Below, one piece after another: positions 44,727 to 54,039 of a DNA stretch of 64,000 bases (position 1 is the stretch's first letter; each line of letters opens with the position of its first letter). This DNA comes from Elizabethkingia meningoseptica_A. Lineage in GTDB: Bacteria; Bacteroidota; Bacteroidia; Flavobacteriales; Weeksellaceae. The translations under genes were made by a program, and so were the position numbers. The DNA lies in the NCBI RefSeq assembly GCF_045762675.1, contig NZ_JBJDLK010000003.1, positions 310,001 through 374,000 on the forward strand, read 5' to 3'. A model generated the notes under the pieces. The model did no database searches. It was not told the DNA's origin and saw only the letters and a list, made by a program, of their open reading frames with translations.

Positions 44727-46334
44727 CTAGTGGGCAAGATTAGCGAAGAAATCATTCCCTTTATCATCGGTAATAATGAATGCCGGGAAGTTTACAACTT
44801 CAATTTTTCTTACCGCTTCCATGCCCAGTTCTTCGAAATCAACAACCTCAACAGATTTGATGTTTTCTTTTGCAAGAATTGCAGCGGGTCCGCCGATAGA
44901 TCCAAGATAGAATCCGCCGTATTTTGCACAGGCATTGGTCACATCTTTGCTGCGGTTTCCTTTTGCCAGCATAATCATACTTCCGCCATGCGCCTGGAAC
45001 TCATCTACATAAACATCCATTCTTCCGGCTGTTGTAGGCCCGAAGCTTCCGGATGCCATGCCTTCCGGTGTTTTTGCAGGTCCTGCATAATAAATCGGGT
45101 GATTTTTGAAATATTCAGGCATTGGTTTTCCGCTGTCTATAATTTCTTTAATCTTAGCATGTGCAATATCTCTCGCAACAATCAGTGTTCCGTTTAGTTT
45201 AAGTCTTGTCTTAATCGGATAATTGGACAATTCAGCTAAAACATCTTTCATTGGTCTGTTCAGATCAATTGTTACCGGTTCTTCCAAATGTGGAGGTGTA
45301 TCGGGTAAAAATTTCTCAGGATTTGTTTCCAGCTGCTCAAGGAAGATCCCTTCTTTGGTAATTTTTCCTTTGATATTTCTGTCGGCTGAACAGGAAACCC
45401 CCATTCCTACCGGACAGGAAGCTGCGTGGCGTGGTAAACGGATTACCCTTACGTCATGTGTTAAATATTTTCCTCCAAACTGCGCCCCGATAGCACTTTT
45501 CTGGCAAATTTTCTGTACTCTTTTCTCCCATTCAAGATCACGGAAAGCCTGTCCGCCCATGTTTCCTTCTGTAGGAAGATTATCATAATATCCGGCACTT
45601 GCTTTCTTTACCGCAGCGAGGTTTGCTTCCGCAGAAGTTCCCCCGATAACCAACGCTAAATGATATGGCGGGCAGGCAGCAGTTCCAAGGTCCATGATTC
45701 TTTCTTTTACAAACTCTTCAAGAGATTTATCATTCAATAAAGACTTTGTCTTCTGATAAAGGAATGTTTTGTTGGCAGATCCTCCACCTTTTGCCAGAAA
45801 TAAAAACTTGTAGGCATTGCCCTCTTCTGCATAAATGTCAATTTGTGCAGGAAGATTTGAGCCGGAGTTTTTCTCATCAAACATCGTTAATGGTACAACC
45901 TGTGAATATCTTAAATTCTGATTCTGGTAGGTATTGTAAATTCCTTTTGAAATCCATTCTGCATCATTTGCGCCGGTGTATACATTTTCACCTTTTTTAG
46001 CTACACAGATTGCAGTTCCTGTATCCTGACAAGAAGGCAAAGCTCCTTTTACTGCTACTGATGCATTCTGAAGTAAGTTATAAGCCACAAAACGGTCATT
46101 ATCTGTAGCTTCAGGATCCTCTATAATATTTCTTAACTTCTGTAAGTGTGCAGAACGCAGCATAAATGAAACATCTTTTAATGCTTCTTCAGCCAAAAGT
46201 TCAAGTCCTTTCGGGTCTACTGTAAGAATCTCTCTGTCGCCCAGTTTTTCTGTTTTTACATAATCTGAACTTAGCTTTTTGTATTGCGTGTCGTCTTTTA
46301 GAATAGGAAATGGTTCCTGGTATTGAAATTCCAT
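44727..46334 (-). CDS. fumA: Fumarate hydratase class I (4Fe-4S)
   Basis: A 535-aa Fe-S fumarase that hydrates fumarate to malate in the TCA cycle. Cluster ligand candidates appear in ALPSCQDTGTA, GTAACPPYH and CPVGMGVSCSADR. The N-terminal alpha domain and the C-terminal beta domain (SFGPTTAGRMDVYVDEFQ) are both present. Class I fumarases are oxygen-sensitive; a class II enzyme (fumC) is encoded 2 kb away on the other strand. Confidence 0.95.
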   Translation of the reverse strand: MEFQYQEPFPILKDDTQYKKLSSDYVKTEKLGDREILTVDPKGLELLAEEALKDVSFMLRSAHLQKLRNIIEDPEATDNDRFVAYNLLQNASVAVKGALPSCQDTGTAICVAKKGENVYTGANDAEWISKGIYNTYQNQNLRYSQVVPLTMFDEKNSGSNLPAQIDIYAEEGNAYKFLFLAKGGGSANKTFLYQKTKSLLNDKSLEEFVKERIMDLGTAACPPYHLALVIGGTSAEANLAAVKKASAGYYDNLPTEGNMGGQAFRDLEWEKRVQKICQKSAIGAQFGGKYLTHDVRVIRLPRHAASCPVGMGVSCSADRNIKGKITKEGIFLEQLETNPEKFLPDTPPHLEEPVTIDLNRPMKDVLAELSNYPIKTRLKLNGTLIVARDIAHAKIKEIIDSGKPMPEYFKNHPIYYAGPAKTPEGMASGSFGPTTAGRMDVYVDEFQAHGGSMIMLAKGNRSKDVTNACAKYGGFYLGSIGGPAAILAKENIKSVEVVDFEELGMEAVRKIEVVNFPAFIITDDKGNDFFANLAH

Positions 46335-46547
46335 TTGTTATGATTTTTCTGAAAAATTTTTAGTGTCGTAAAAGTAAGAATTATGAAAGCTGTGCTTTTC
46401 GAAATCTGAGCAAAATCACCCGTTTACACCTATATTTATAATGATTATAAATTGCAGATCATTCCCTTTTATTTTTCCGGACAAATCATTGCGTGTATTT
46501 AACTCACAAAGGATTTATAATAATTATGATCAATTTTATAAAAACCA

Positions 46548-46563
46548 CATACCGAATGGTATG
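46548..46563. promoter_or_regulatory. TetR-family operator, copy 1
   Basis: CATACCGAATGGTATG, an inverted repeat CATACC-N4-GGTATG, lies 37 bp before the tetR start. The same site recurs at 47205-47220, suggesting autoregulation by the TetR protein between them. Confidence 0.7.
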
Positions 46564-46599
46564 CTGTTATAAAAAGATTTATATCTTTGTCATTGATTT

Positions 46600-47187
46600 A
46601 TGAAAGAAACATTAGAATACATTATAGAAACTGTTGCACCGATCTTTAATAAAAAAGGTTATACAGCAACTTCGCTTTCCGAAATTACAAAAGCAACGAA
46701 CCTTACAAAAGGAGCAGTGTATTTTTATTTTAAAAATAAAGAAGATCTGGCCGTTAAAGCGTTTCATTACAATGTAGAAAAAATAATGAAGCCTCTAAGA
46801 TCGAAAATCAACTCGAAAAATACCAGCATTGAAAAACTTCAAGCTTTTACAGAATATATGAGTATGGAATATTTCACCAGTGTACAGGAAATAGGTGGCT
46901 GTCCGATGCTTAATCTCGGTGTGGATACTCAGTTCAATAATAAGGTCTTATTTGATGAATCTCAAAGATTATCCGGTCTACTCATCAAAAATATTTCGGG
47001 TATCATCCGACACGGAATACAGAAAAAAGAAATACGGGAAACAGCAAATCCCGACGAACTGTCTATGACAATATACGCCATGATAGAAGGTGGAATATTT
47101 ATGGCTGTCACCCATCAGAATGGTCACTATCTTAAACTTGTCATCGATCATATCAACCAGAATATCATCACACCAATACAAGTATAA
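46600..47187 (+). CDS. TetR/AcrR family transcriptional regulator
   Basis: A 195-aa repressor. N-terminal helix-turn-helix (TSLSEITKATNLTKGAVYFYFKNKEDL, about 23-49) and a C-terminal ligand domain related to TetR_C families that sense fatty or aromatic ligands. A matching palindromic site is found upstream of it and upstream of the next gene, so it probably controls itself and the FabH-like gene. Confidence 0.9.
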   Translation: MKETLEYIIETVAPIFNKKGYTATSLSEITKATNLTKGAVYFYFKNKEDLAVKAFHYNVEKIMKPLRSKINSKNTSIEKLQAFTEYMSMEYFTSVQEIGGCPMLNLGVDTQFNNKVLFDESQRLSGLLIKNISGIIRHGIQKKEIRETANPDELSMTIYAMIEGGIFMAVTHQNGHYLKLVIDHINQNIITPIQV

Positions 47188-47204
47188 AATTTTTTAACCA
47201 ACTA

Positions 47205-47220
47205 CATACCGATTGGTATG
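47205..47220. promoter_or_regulatory. TetR-family operator, copy 2
   Basis: CATACCGATTGGTATG matches copy 1 except for one spacer base. It sits between the tetR stop and the fabH-like ATG at 47246, covering the likely promoter. Confidence 0.7.
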
Positions 47221-47245
47221 TATATTTAAATACAATACAAATTAT

Positions 47246-48226
47246 ATGGAAGCAACTATTGAATCAATCGGGATTTACATTCCGGAACGGGAAATCAGCA
47301 ATCAGTATTTTGAAAAAATCATTGACACCAGCGATGAATGGATTAAGAGCAGAACAGGAATCACCAACAGGTATTTCAGCAATGAGAATGAGTACACAAG
47401 TGACTTGTGCGCTAAGGCTGTTAAAAATCTTCAGAAAAATTATAATAAAGAAATTAATGATGTAGATTTTATTATTGTAGCAACCAGTACACCAGACCAG
47501 CCCTTTCCCAGTGTTGCCAGCCAGCTGCAAAGCCGTTTAAATATTCCCAGAGCAGGTAGTCTGGATGTTTCTGCAGGTTGCGCGGGTTTTGTATACGGAA
47601 TTATTCTTGCCCAGGGACTCATTGCTACCGGCAGTTACAAAAAAGTACTGGTGGTGGGTGCAGAAACACTTTCCAAAATAACCAATTTTACAGACAGAAC
47701 AACCTGTATTTTATTTGGAGATGGAGCCGGCGCTGTATTGGTAGAGGCTTCTAAAAAGAAATATCTTCTCGGCTCAACCGCTACAACCGACGGATTTTAT
47801 GGAAAGGAGTTGTACAAATCGAACACAGGCGCCCCCATAAACTCAGAAAATATAATCAGTGATGGCATGATTCATCAAAACGGGAGAACAGTTTTTAAAT
47901 GGGCAGTATTTACCCTTCCTGTGGAGATTAACGTATTATTAGCAAAGAATAAATTATCTCTTGCCGACATCGACTGGATGATCCCTCATAGTGCTAATAT
48001 CCGGATATTGGAAAATGTATGTGAGGAACTCAATTATCCCGCAGAAAAATGCCTGCAGAGTGTAACTGATTATGGCAATACTTCAGCGGCTTCAGTTCCT
48101 ATTGCATGGTACAACGGTATTATGGATGGAAAATTAAAATCCGGTGATCTCCTACTCCTTGCAGGTTTCGGCAGCGGACTTACTTTTTCGGGAATATGCC
48201 TTCAGAACCGTATTGAAAAAATATAA
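47246..48226 (+). CDS. fabH: 3-oxoacyl-ACP synthase III family protein (FabH-like)
   Basis: A 326-aa thiolase-fold condensing enzyme with the complete catalytic triad C112 (DVSAGCAGF), H248 (IPHSANIR) and N278 (DYGNTSAAS). The ATG at 47246 is preferred; the frame opens 11 codons upstream at a TTG inside the operator. Its location next to a TetR gene, with the shared operator, and not in a fab operon suggests an inducible or specialised role rather than the housekeeping FabH. Substrate unknown. Confidence 0.85.
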   Translation: MEATIESIGIYIPEREISNQYFEKIIDTSDEWIKSRTGITNRYFSNENEYTSDLCAKAVKNLQKNYNKEINDVDFIIVATSTPDQPFPSVASQLQSRLNIPRAGSLDVSAGCAGFVYGIILAQGLIATGSYKKVLVVGAETLSKITNFTDRTTCILFGDGAGAVLVEASKKKYLLGSTATTDGFYGKELYKSNTGAPINSENIISDGMIHQNGRTVFKWAVFTLPVEINVLLAKNKLSLADIDWMIPHSANIRILENVCEELNYPAEKCLQSVTDYGNTSAASVPIAWYNGIMDGKLKSGDLLLLAGFGSGLTFSGICLQNRIEKI

Positions 48227-48315
48227 TTTAATAAAATAAAGCAACTATATGACTTTCAGATAAGTTAGTCATTTCTTATTATTATTTTCTTTATCTCAAT
48301 AATGATTATTATCAA

Positions 48316-48346
48316 TTGCATAAAATCTGTTCATTCGTTAACTTTA
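48316..48346 (+). promoter_or_regulatory. Likely promoter of fumC
   Basis: TTG (48316-48318), a 20-nt spacer and TAACTTTA (one mismatch to TAnnTTTG), 17 nt before the fumC ATG. Confidence 0.45.
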
Positions 48347-48363
48347 TAAAAATTTAAGTCACA

Positions 48364-49758
48364 ATGAATTACAGAACAGAAAATGATACGATGGGCGAGG
48401 TAAAAGTACCTGCTGACAAATTTTGGGGAGCACAGACAGAACGTTCCCGCAATAATTTTAAAATCGGACCTGAGGCTTCCATGCCACACGAAATTATAGA
48501 AGCTTTTGCTTATCTGAAAAAAGCGGCTGCTTATGCCAATACCGATTTAAGAGTACTGGCTTCGGATAAGCGTGATATGATCGCACAGATTTGTGATGAA
48601 ATACTTGAAGGAAAACTAAATGATCAGTTTCCACTTGTTATATGGCAGACCGGTTCAGGTACCCAGTCCAATATGAATGTTAATGAAGTAATTTCTAACA
48701 AGGCTCATGTAAATAATGGCGGAGAATTGGGAGAAAAGTCCGAAATACATCCTAACGATGACGTGAATAAATCTCAGTCATCCAATGATACCTATCCTAC
48801 GGCTATGCATATTGCGGCTTATAAAAAAGTGGTAGAACATACCATTCCGGCTGTTGAGAAACTAAAAAATACGCTGAGAGAGAAAGCAGAAGCATTTAAA
48901 AGCATTGTAAAAATTGGAAGAACACACTTAATGGATGCCACACCGCTTACATTAGGACAGGAGTTTTCCGGATATGCAGCCCAACTGGATTTTGGTATCA
49001 AAGCACTGAAAAACACTTTACCACACCTTTCAGAACTTGCATTAGGCGGAACAGCTGTGGGTACGGGACTTAACACTCCTCAGGGTTATGATGTAAAAGT
49101 TGCGGAATACATTGCGAAATTTACAGGTCATCCATTTGTTACTGCAGAAAATAAATTTGAAGCTTTAGCAGCGCACGATGCTATTGTTGAATCTCACGGA
49201 GCTTTAAAACAACTTGCTGTTTCGCTTTTCAAAATTGCTCAGGATATTCGCTTACTGGCTTCAGGACCAAGATCTGGTATTGGTGAGATTCATATTCCTG
49301 AAAACGAACCGGGATCTTCTATTATGCCGGGGAAAGTAAACCCTACCCAAAATGAAGCTATGACCATGGTGTGTGCTCAGGTGCTTGGAAATGATACGAC
49401 AATTTCTTTTGCCGGAACTCAGGGGAATTATGAATTAAATGTTTTCAAACCGGTTATGGCTTATAACTTCCTGCAATCTGCACAGTTATTGGCAGACGCC
49501 TGTATTTCATTCAATGATCATTGCGCTGTAGGTATAGAGGCCAATGAGCCAAGAATAAAAGAACTTGTAGATAAATCCTTAATGCTGGTTACCGCACTGA
49601 ATACCCATATTGGGTATGAAAATGCAGCTAAAATTGCAAAAACAGCTCATAAAAACGGCACTACCCTGAAAGAAGAGGCTGTTAATCTTGGCCTGCTGAC
49701 AGCTGAGCAGTTTGACGAATGGGTAAAGCCCGAAGACATGGTAGGCAGCCTGAAATAA
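48364..49758 (+). CDS. fumC: Fumarate hydratase class II
   Basis: A 464-aa oxygen-stable fumarase. Hallmarks: N-terminal DTMGEVKVPADKFWGAQTERS, the TGSGTQSNMNVNEV region, and the superfamily signature GSSIMPGKVNPTQ. Presence beside a class I enzyme allows fumarate hydration under oxidative or iron-limited conditions. Confidence 0.97.
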   Translation: MNYRTENDTMGEVKVPADKFWGAQTERSRNNFKIGPEASMPHEIIEAFAYLKKAAAYANTDLRVLASDKRDMIAQICDEILEGKLNDQFPLVIWQTGSGTQSNMNVNEVISNKAHVNNGGELGEKSEIHPNDDVNKSQSSNDTYPTAMHIAAYKKVVEHTIPAVEKLKNTLREKAEAFKSIVKIGRTHLMDATPLTLGQEFSGYAAQLDFGIKALKNTLPHLSELALGGTAVGTGLNTPQGYDVKVAEYIAKFTGHPFVTAENKFEALAAHDAIVESHGALKQLAVSLFKIAQDIRLLASGPRSGIGEIHIPENEPGSSIMPGKVNPTQNEAMTMVCAQVLGNDTTISFAGTQGNYELNVFKPVMAYNFLQSAQLLADACISFNDHCAVGIEANEPRIKELVDKSLMLVTALNTHIGYENAAKIAKTAHKNGTTLKEEAVNLGLLTAEQFDEWVKPEDMVGSLK

Positions 49759-49775
49759 GATAAAATAAAATTCAG

Positions 49776-49906
49776 GAAACTGTCATAAAATGTTATAGAG
49801 CGTAGTTAAAATAGAAATTATAATAAAAAAACTTCGATAATTCGACCAGCTCATTATAAACCGAGCTGAGGGTGACAGCGCTAGCTATTTATTTTGTGAC
49901 AGTTTC
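49776..49906. mobile_element. 131-bp MITE-like element
   Basis: Terminal inverted repeats of 15 bp, GAAACTGTCATAAAA at the left and its complement with one mismatch at the right, bound a noncoding interior with a segment CGAGCTGAGGGTGACAG. No open reading frame or transposase. I did not find a clear target duplication. The size and ends fit a miniature inverted-repeat element. Confidence 0.6.
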
Positions 49907-49927
49907 TTATTTTAAAAATCACCAGAT

Positions 49928-50413
49928 ATGAAAATACTTAATCAGCTTCCGGTCATTCTTATACCGCTACTGGTATGCTCGTGTAATTCAAATAAGAATG
50001 AAAACGACACAAAATCAGATGCAACAGCAAAGAAAAATTTTGATTTCCTTATCGGTCAATGGGACAGAACCAACGAGGAGAAAGGAAAATCGACTTTTGA
50101 AGCCTGGAAAAAAGAAAATGACTCTACTTACGTTGGGAACAGTTTTACATTAAAAGGAAAAGACACCATTTGGGGCGAGGACATCAAATTATCTCCGGTT
50201 AAGGGAACATGGTATATGCAGGTAAATATGCCCAATAAAAAAGAGGTTACCATGTTTAAACTGATTAAGGAGGATAAACTTTCTTTTGTATGTGAAAACC
50301 AACAGAATGAATTTCCAAAAACAATCAGTTATCAAAAAACGGATCAGGGGCTGAATGCTGAAATTTCGGATGGTAAAACCACTATTCCGTATATTTATAA
50401 AGGGAAAAGATAA
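49928..50413 (+). CDS. Small lipoprotein, DUF6265-like
   Basis: A 161-aa lipoprotein (lipobox VCSC, Cys19). After a polar N-terminus it has a single beta-rich domain starting NFDFLIGQWDRTNEEKGKSTFEAWKK, in the style of DUF6265/lipocalin-like proteins. Function unknown. Starts 22 bp after the MITE-like element and 9 bp before the nucleotidyltransferase gene. Confidence 0.7.
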   Translation: MKILNQLPVILIPLLVCSCNSNKNENDTKSDATAKKNFDFLIGQWDRTNEEKGKSTFEAWKKENDSTYVGNSFTLKGKDTIWGEDIKLSPVKGTWYMQVNMPNKKEVTMFKLIKEDKLSFVCENQQNEFPKTISYQKTDQGLNAEISDGKTTIPYIYKGKR

Positions 50414-50421
50414 GATTACAG

Positions 50422-51291
50422 ATGAAAATAAGAGAAGAAAAACTCCGGAATATAATCTCCTGGGCCAATGAAAATGCAGAGATCAGAGCCGTATTACTTA
50501 CAAGTTCACTTGTGAATCCACTGGCTCCGGTTGATGATTTCAGTGATCTGGACGTAGAGCTTATTTTTGAAGACAACTCTTCTTATATTGAGAATAACCA
50601 ATGGATTAATCTGTTCGGAAACCCTATATCTGTTATTGAAGAAGGCGAATCCTGCTTTGATGGTATACATGCCATGAAGATGGTATTATATGAAGATCAT
50701 ATAAAAGTGGATTTCAAATTATACAGCAAAAACAGATTCCTGAAAGAGACACAACGGGATAAACTACCGGAAGACTGGGACATTGGTTATAAAATATTGC
50801 TGGACAAGGATGGTATTACTACAGCTATGAAACCACCAAGCCATCAGGTTTCTATTATCAAAAAGCCAACGGAGGAAGCGTTCACAAAGCTTTTAAATGA
50901 TTTCTGGTGGGATGTTACGTATGTGGTAAAATGTCTTGCCCGCGGAGATATTTTCTATGCTAAGTTTATGTCGGAAAATATCATCAGAACCGAATATCTG
51001 GTTCCGTTGACAGAGTGGTATATTGCCAGTAAACACGACTGGAATATTACCACGAATAAACATGGAAGGCTTTTTAAAAAGTATGTTTCTCCGGATATAT
51101 GGAACAGGCTGGAACAGACTTTTTCCGGAAGTGACATTCAGGATAACTGGAAAGCACTTTTTGCTTTTGCAGATGTGTTTCACCTGCTAGGTACCCGACT
51201 GGCAGAAAAACTGGAATATCCCTATCCGGAAACGCATGAGAGAAACATCCGGAAATACATCAACACAGTTTACCATTCAGCATCACAATAG
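50422..51291 (+). CDS. Aminoglycoside 6-adenylyltransferase family protein
   Basis: A 289-aa nucleotidyltransferase of the ANT(6)/AadK family that adenylylates streptomycin-type aminoglycosides. Catalytic acidic residues are visible: DFSDLDVELIF (D42, D44) and KVDFKLY (D97). The C-terminal helical domain is complete and length is as usual. It is chromosomal, without integron or IS context, so it is probably an intrinsic resistance gene. Actual substrate and activity cannot be told from sequence. Confidence 0.85.
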   Translation: MKIREEKLRNIISWANENAEIRAVLLTSSLVNPLAPVDDFSDLDVELIFEDNSSYIENNQWINLFGNPISVIEEGESCFDGIHAMKMVLYEDHIKVDFKLYSKNRFLKETQRDKLPEDWDIGYKILLDKDGITTAMKPPSHQVSIIKKPTEEAFTKLLNDFWWDVTYVVKCLARGDIFYAKFMSENIIRTEYLVPLTEWYIASKHDWNITTNKHGRLFKKYVSPDIWNRLEQTFSGSDIQDNWKALFAFADVFHLLGTRLAEKLEYPYPETHERNIRKYINTVYHSASQ

Positions 51292-51339
51292 CCTGCTTTA
51301 TACACATTACTTTTATTGAACTGTTTTACAGAGAATCCA

Positions 51340-51754
51340 AACCACATAGATTTTGTGTTAAAAACCAAATAGATATAACACCAAGGCACAAATAACGTTT
51401 ACTATTCCTCTGTTTTTAAGGCACGAATTGCTTCGCAATATTCTATGGATATGGATTAGAAAAAATCCAGATTAATTGCAATACCTGTTGAAATTCAATT
51501 GATCAGATTATATTAATTTTTGAAAATCTTTGATTTTCCTGTGCCTTAAAAGCAGCATTATATTAACATCACTTTTGTGCCTTTGTGATGTAATCTGGCT
51601 TCCCGATACGCTCCACTTTGTTTCAAGGTGACGGAATATATAAGCCACACAGATACATAGGCATCATATAACGTATACATAGAAAATAAATTTTTCAGCT
51701 ATGTATCCTAAGGTAACTCTTTCTGAATACCGGCAAAATAATTTCTATGTGGTT
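51340..51754. repeat. Decayed intergenic repeat region
   Basis: A 478-bp gap (51292-51769) contains no gene. An 11-bp inverted pair AACCACATAGA (51340-51350) and TCTATGTGGTT (51744-51754) bounds it. Inside are an inner inverted pair GATACATAG / CTATGTATC (51652, 51701) and CACAAA/TTTGTG-type motifs repeated in both orientations. This looks like nested, degraded noncoding repeats. Confidence 0.45.
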
Positions 51755-51769
51755 AAAAACACAACAGTT

Positions 51770-52480
51770 TTATGACTGTGCCACCTGATCTGCAAAATAC
51801 TTCTCAAGGTCCTGTAAGGTTTCAGGATTAGTCCGGATATCTCTTACCACTTCGCCTTTATTAAGTACCACAATTCTGTTACAAACTTCTGTTGTATGGG
51901 AAAGATCGTGACTTGAAATAAGGAACGTTACATTGGCATCCTGTGACCAGTTGCGAATAAGGTTTTTAAGCTTAATTTGTGTAGAGGGATCAAGATTCGC
52001 AAACGGCTCATCCAGAATAATAATTTCCGGATTTCCGATAAGGGCTCCGACTATTCCTACTTTTTTCATGTTCCCCTTCGAAAGGTCACGAATATATTTT
52101 CCGGCATTCAGAATCTCACCATTAAACAGATCTGAAAATTGTTTTACAAACTCATCTACAGTTGCTTTATTCTGACCTCTTAACTCACCCAGAAAATAGA
52201 AATATTCCTCCGGTGTAAGGTAACCGATAAGAAAACTTTCGTCTATAAAAGCACTCACCTTTACCTTCCAGGCTTCCGATTCGTTGACTTTAATATTATC
52301 AATACTGATAAATCCCGATGTAGGCGCAATAAGATCGAGCAAGACACTGAATAATGTTGTTTTTCCGGCTCCGTTATTTCCAACAAGTCCGAAAGTTTCA
52401 CCTTTGGAAATACTTAGTTCTTCAATATTTAAAACTTTACTTGCTCCGTAAACTTTGGATATATTATGAATTGAAATCAT
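51770..52480 (-). CDS. ABC transporter ATP-binding protein
   Basis: A 236-aa ATPase with Walker A GNNGAGKT, signature variant LSKGNMKKV (LSKGN instead of LSGGQ) and Walker B IIILDEPFANLDP. It pairs with the DUF5687 membrane protein encoded 35 bp upstream. Together they form an exporter of the ABC-2-like type; the substrate is unknown. Confidence 0.88.
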   Translation of the reverse strand: MISIHNISKVYGASKVLNIEELSISKGETFGLVGNNGAGKTTLFSVLLDLIAPTSGFISIDNIKVNESEAWKVKVSAFIDESFLIGYLTPEEYFYFLGELRGQNKATVDEFVKQFSDLFNGEILNAGKYIRDLSKGNMKKVGIVGALIGNPEIIILDEPFANLDPSTQIKLKNLIRNWSQDANVTFLISSHDLSHTTEVCNRIVVLNKGEVVRDIRTNPETLQDLEKYFADQVAQS

Positions 52481-52515
52481 TTTCTTGAATTTAATTATTG
52501 GTAATCGTTATTAGT

Positions 52516-53985
52516 TTAGTCTACCTTCTTGAAAGCAGCCAGTGTACTGTATTTTTCAGATTTATAAATCTTTACAATCTGATCGAAAATTTTATCCCTC
52601 AACAGGAAGCCTATAAGTCCCAGAATTCCTAAGCTTATTACAGCAGCAGACATTCCTGCCAGATATTTTACGATTCCGAAAACAGCCATTGGAACTAACA
52701 TTTGCGGAATGATAATCAGTAAAATCTTGATATTAAAGTTATTTTGTCCTGCGGTAAAACCTTTTGATGCGGAATTCAGGTCGATCGGTTTTTTATTAAA
52801 CGCACCCGCCAACAGGGTAAGATATGAGTTCACGCCTAAATTGTACAAGCCTGCTGCAAAAATGGTAAAATAGAACTCCCAGTTGGTCAGGAATGCATAG
52901 AATACCGCAATGACCATAGAGATTGCTGTTACAATAACAAAAACCCACCATTTCGCTTTTAAATATTCTTTATACGGAACATTCTGTGTCATCATCAGCG
53001 GATAGTAAGAACTGTCCCATGCCGGCACTCTTTGTCCGAACATCAGGTTGAAACCTCCGGTAACAAATATTCCCAGGAACACCTGCATAAAACTTAGTGA
53101 ATACCCTTTATTAAAGATCAGTAATCCGTAAAATAAAAACAGAAATCCACCAATAAGTGCACTCCGCGCCGCCTTACTTCTTTTAATCAGCTTAATATCA
53201 TTATTAATAAATGTTCCTATCGCACCAAAACGGTTCAGGTACTCAATATTCTCTGTTTTGCCTACCTTTTTCTTCATTTCAAGCCCTTTATCCAGATAAA
53301 GATTTTGCTTAATGAAGTTAAAGGTTACTTTACCTAAAAGCAGCAGCAACAGTAACGGAATCAGAAACAGCCACCATTTCTCATACAATGCATAAAAGAT
53401 GGTCTCTGAAATATCCAGAACATTGATGATTTTAAAATAATGCAGCGCACCAAGCCCTATAATCACAGCGAAAATGCTGTACAGCAAAGTATTGTTTTTA
53501 TTGATTATCGTATTGATAAAAGCATTAATAAAAATCAGGGAAACAATAGATATAAAAAGCGCCAGTATATGCAGAACTCCAAACCCGCCATCCGTTAATA
53601 ATAAGATAGCAAACGGAATCATAAACAACAGGAAAACCCATGTGAAAAATGATAACAGGATTTTTGCCAGTGTATATAATGTAATTTTATTTTTAGGGAT
53701 ATTAAGGGTCAGCAATGGCTTTATATTATTCGCGGGGAGCTGTTGCATAAAATATTTAAGCAAAAGGTCCAGCACCCAGTACACCAGGAAAAACCGGCAG
53801 AACAGTGTCAACGGGTTAAGCCCGGCTTTTTTAGCACCAAAAAATAAAGCAAAAGCACCTCCGAGGAATATAAATGCCATATAGGCAAAGATGAAGAACA
53901 TCCCTATTTTCATCAGAATTCCTGCACCCAGTTGCGGACTCCGAAGAAAGCTTTTAATTTCCAGACGAATCAGTTTGGCAAACAT
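52516..53985 (-). CDS. DUF5687 family ABC permease
   Basis: A 489-aa polytopic membrane protein with about 12 hydrophobic segments; starts MFAKLIRLEIKSFLRSPQ, typical of ABC-2-like permeases. In Bacteroidota, DUF5687 proteins are found beside a dedicated ATPase, as here. Substrate unknown. Confidence 0.85.
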   Translation of the reverse strand: MFAKLIRLEIKSFLRSPQLGAGILMKIGMFFIFAYMAFIFLGGAFALFFGAKKAGLNPLTLFCRFFLVYWVLDLLLKYFMQQLPANNIKPLLTLNIPKNKITLYTLAKILLSFFTWVFLLFMIPFAILLLTDGGFGVLHILALFISIVSLIFINAFINTIINKNNTLLYSIFAVIIGLGALHYFKIINVLDISETIFYALYEKWWLFLIPLLLLLLLGKVTFNFIKQNLYLDKGLEMKKKVGKTENIEYLNRFGAIGTFINNDIKLIKRSKAARSALIGGFLFLFYGLLIFNKGYSLSFMQVFLGIFVTGGFNLMFGQRVPAWDSSYYPLMMTQNVPYKEYLKAKWWVFVIVTAISMVIAVFYAFLTNWEFYFTIFAAGLYNLGVNSYLTLLAGAFNKKPIDLNSASKGFTAGQNNFNIKILLIIIPQMLVPMAVFGIVKYLAGMSAAVISLGILGLIGFLLRDKIFDQIVKIYKSEKYSTLAAFKKVD

Positions 53986-54039
53986 GTTAAATAGTTTTAC
54001 CTAATTAGTTTGCACTTTGATGAAAATGTTACAATAAAA

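Noticed and set aside
44730..45197. 155-aa plus-strand frame
   Set aside because: Lies entirely antisense to the well-supported class I fumarase gene; Cys/Phe-rich shadow sequence.
47213..47245. Upstream TTG start for the FabH-like gene
   Set aside because: It lies within the TetR operator. The ATG at 47246 gives the family-typical N-terminus and the standard C112 numbering.
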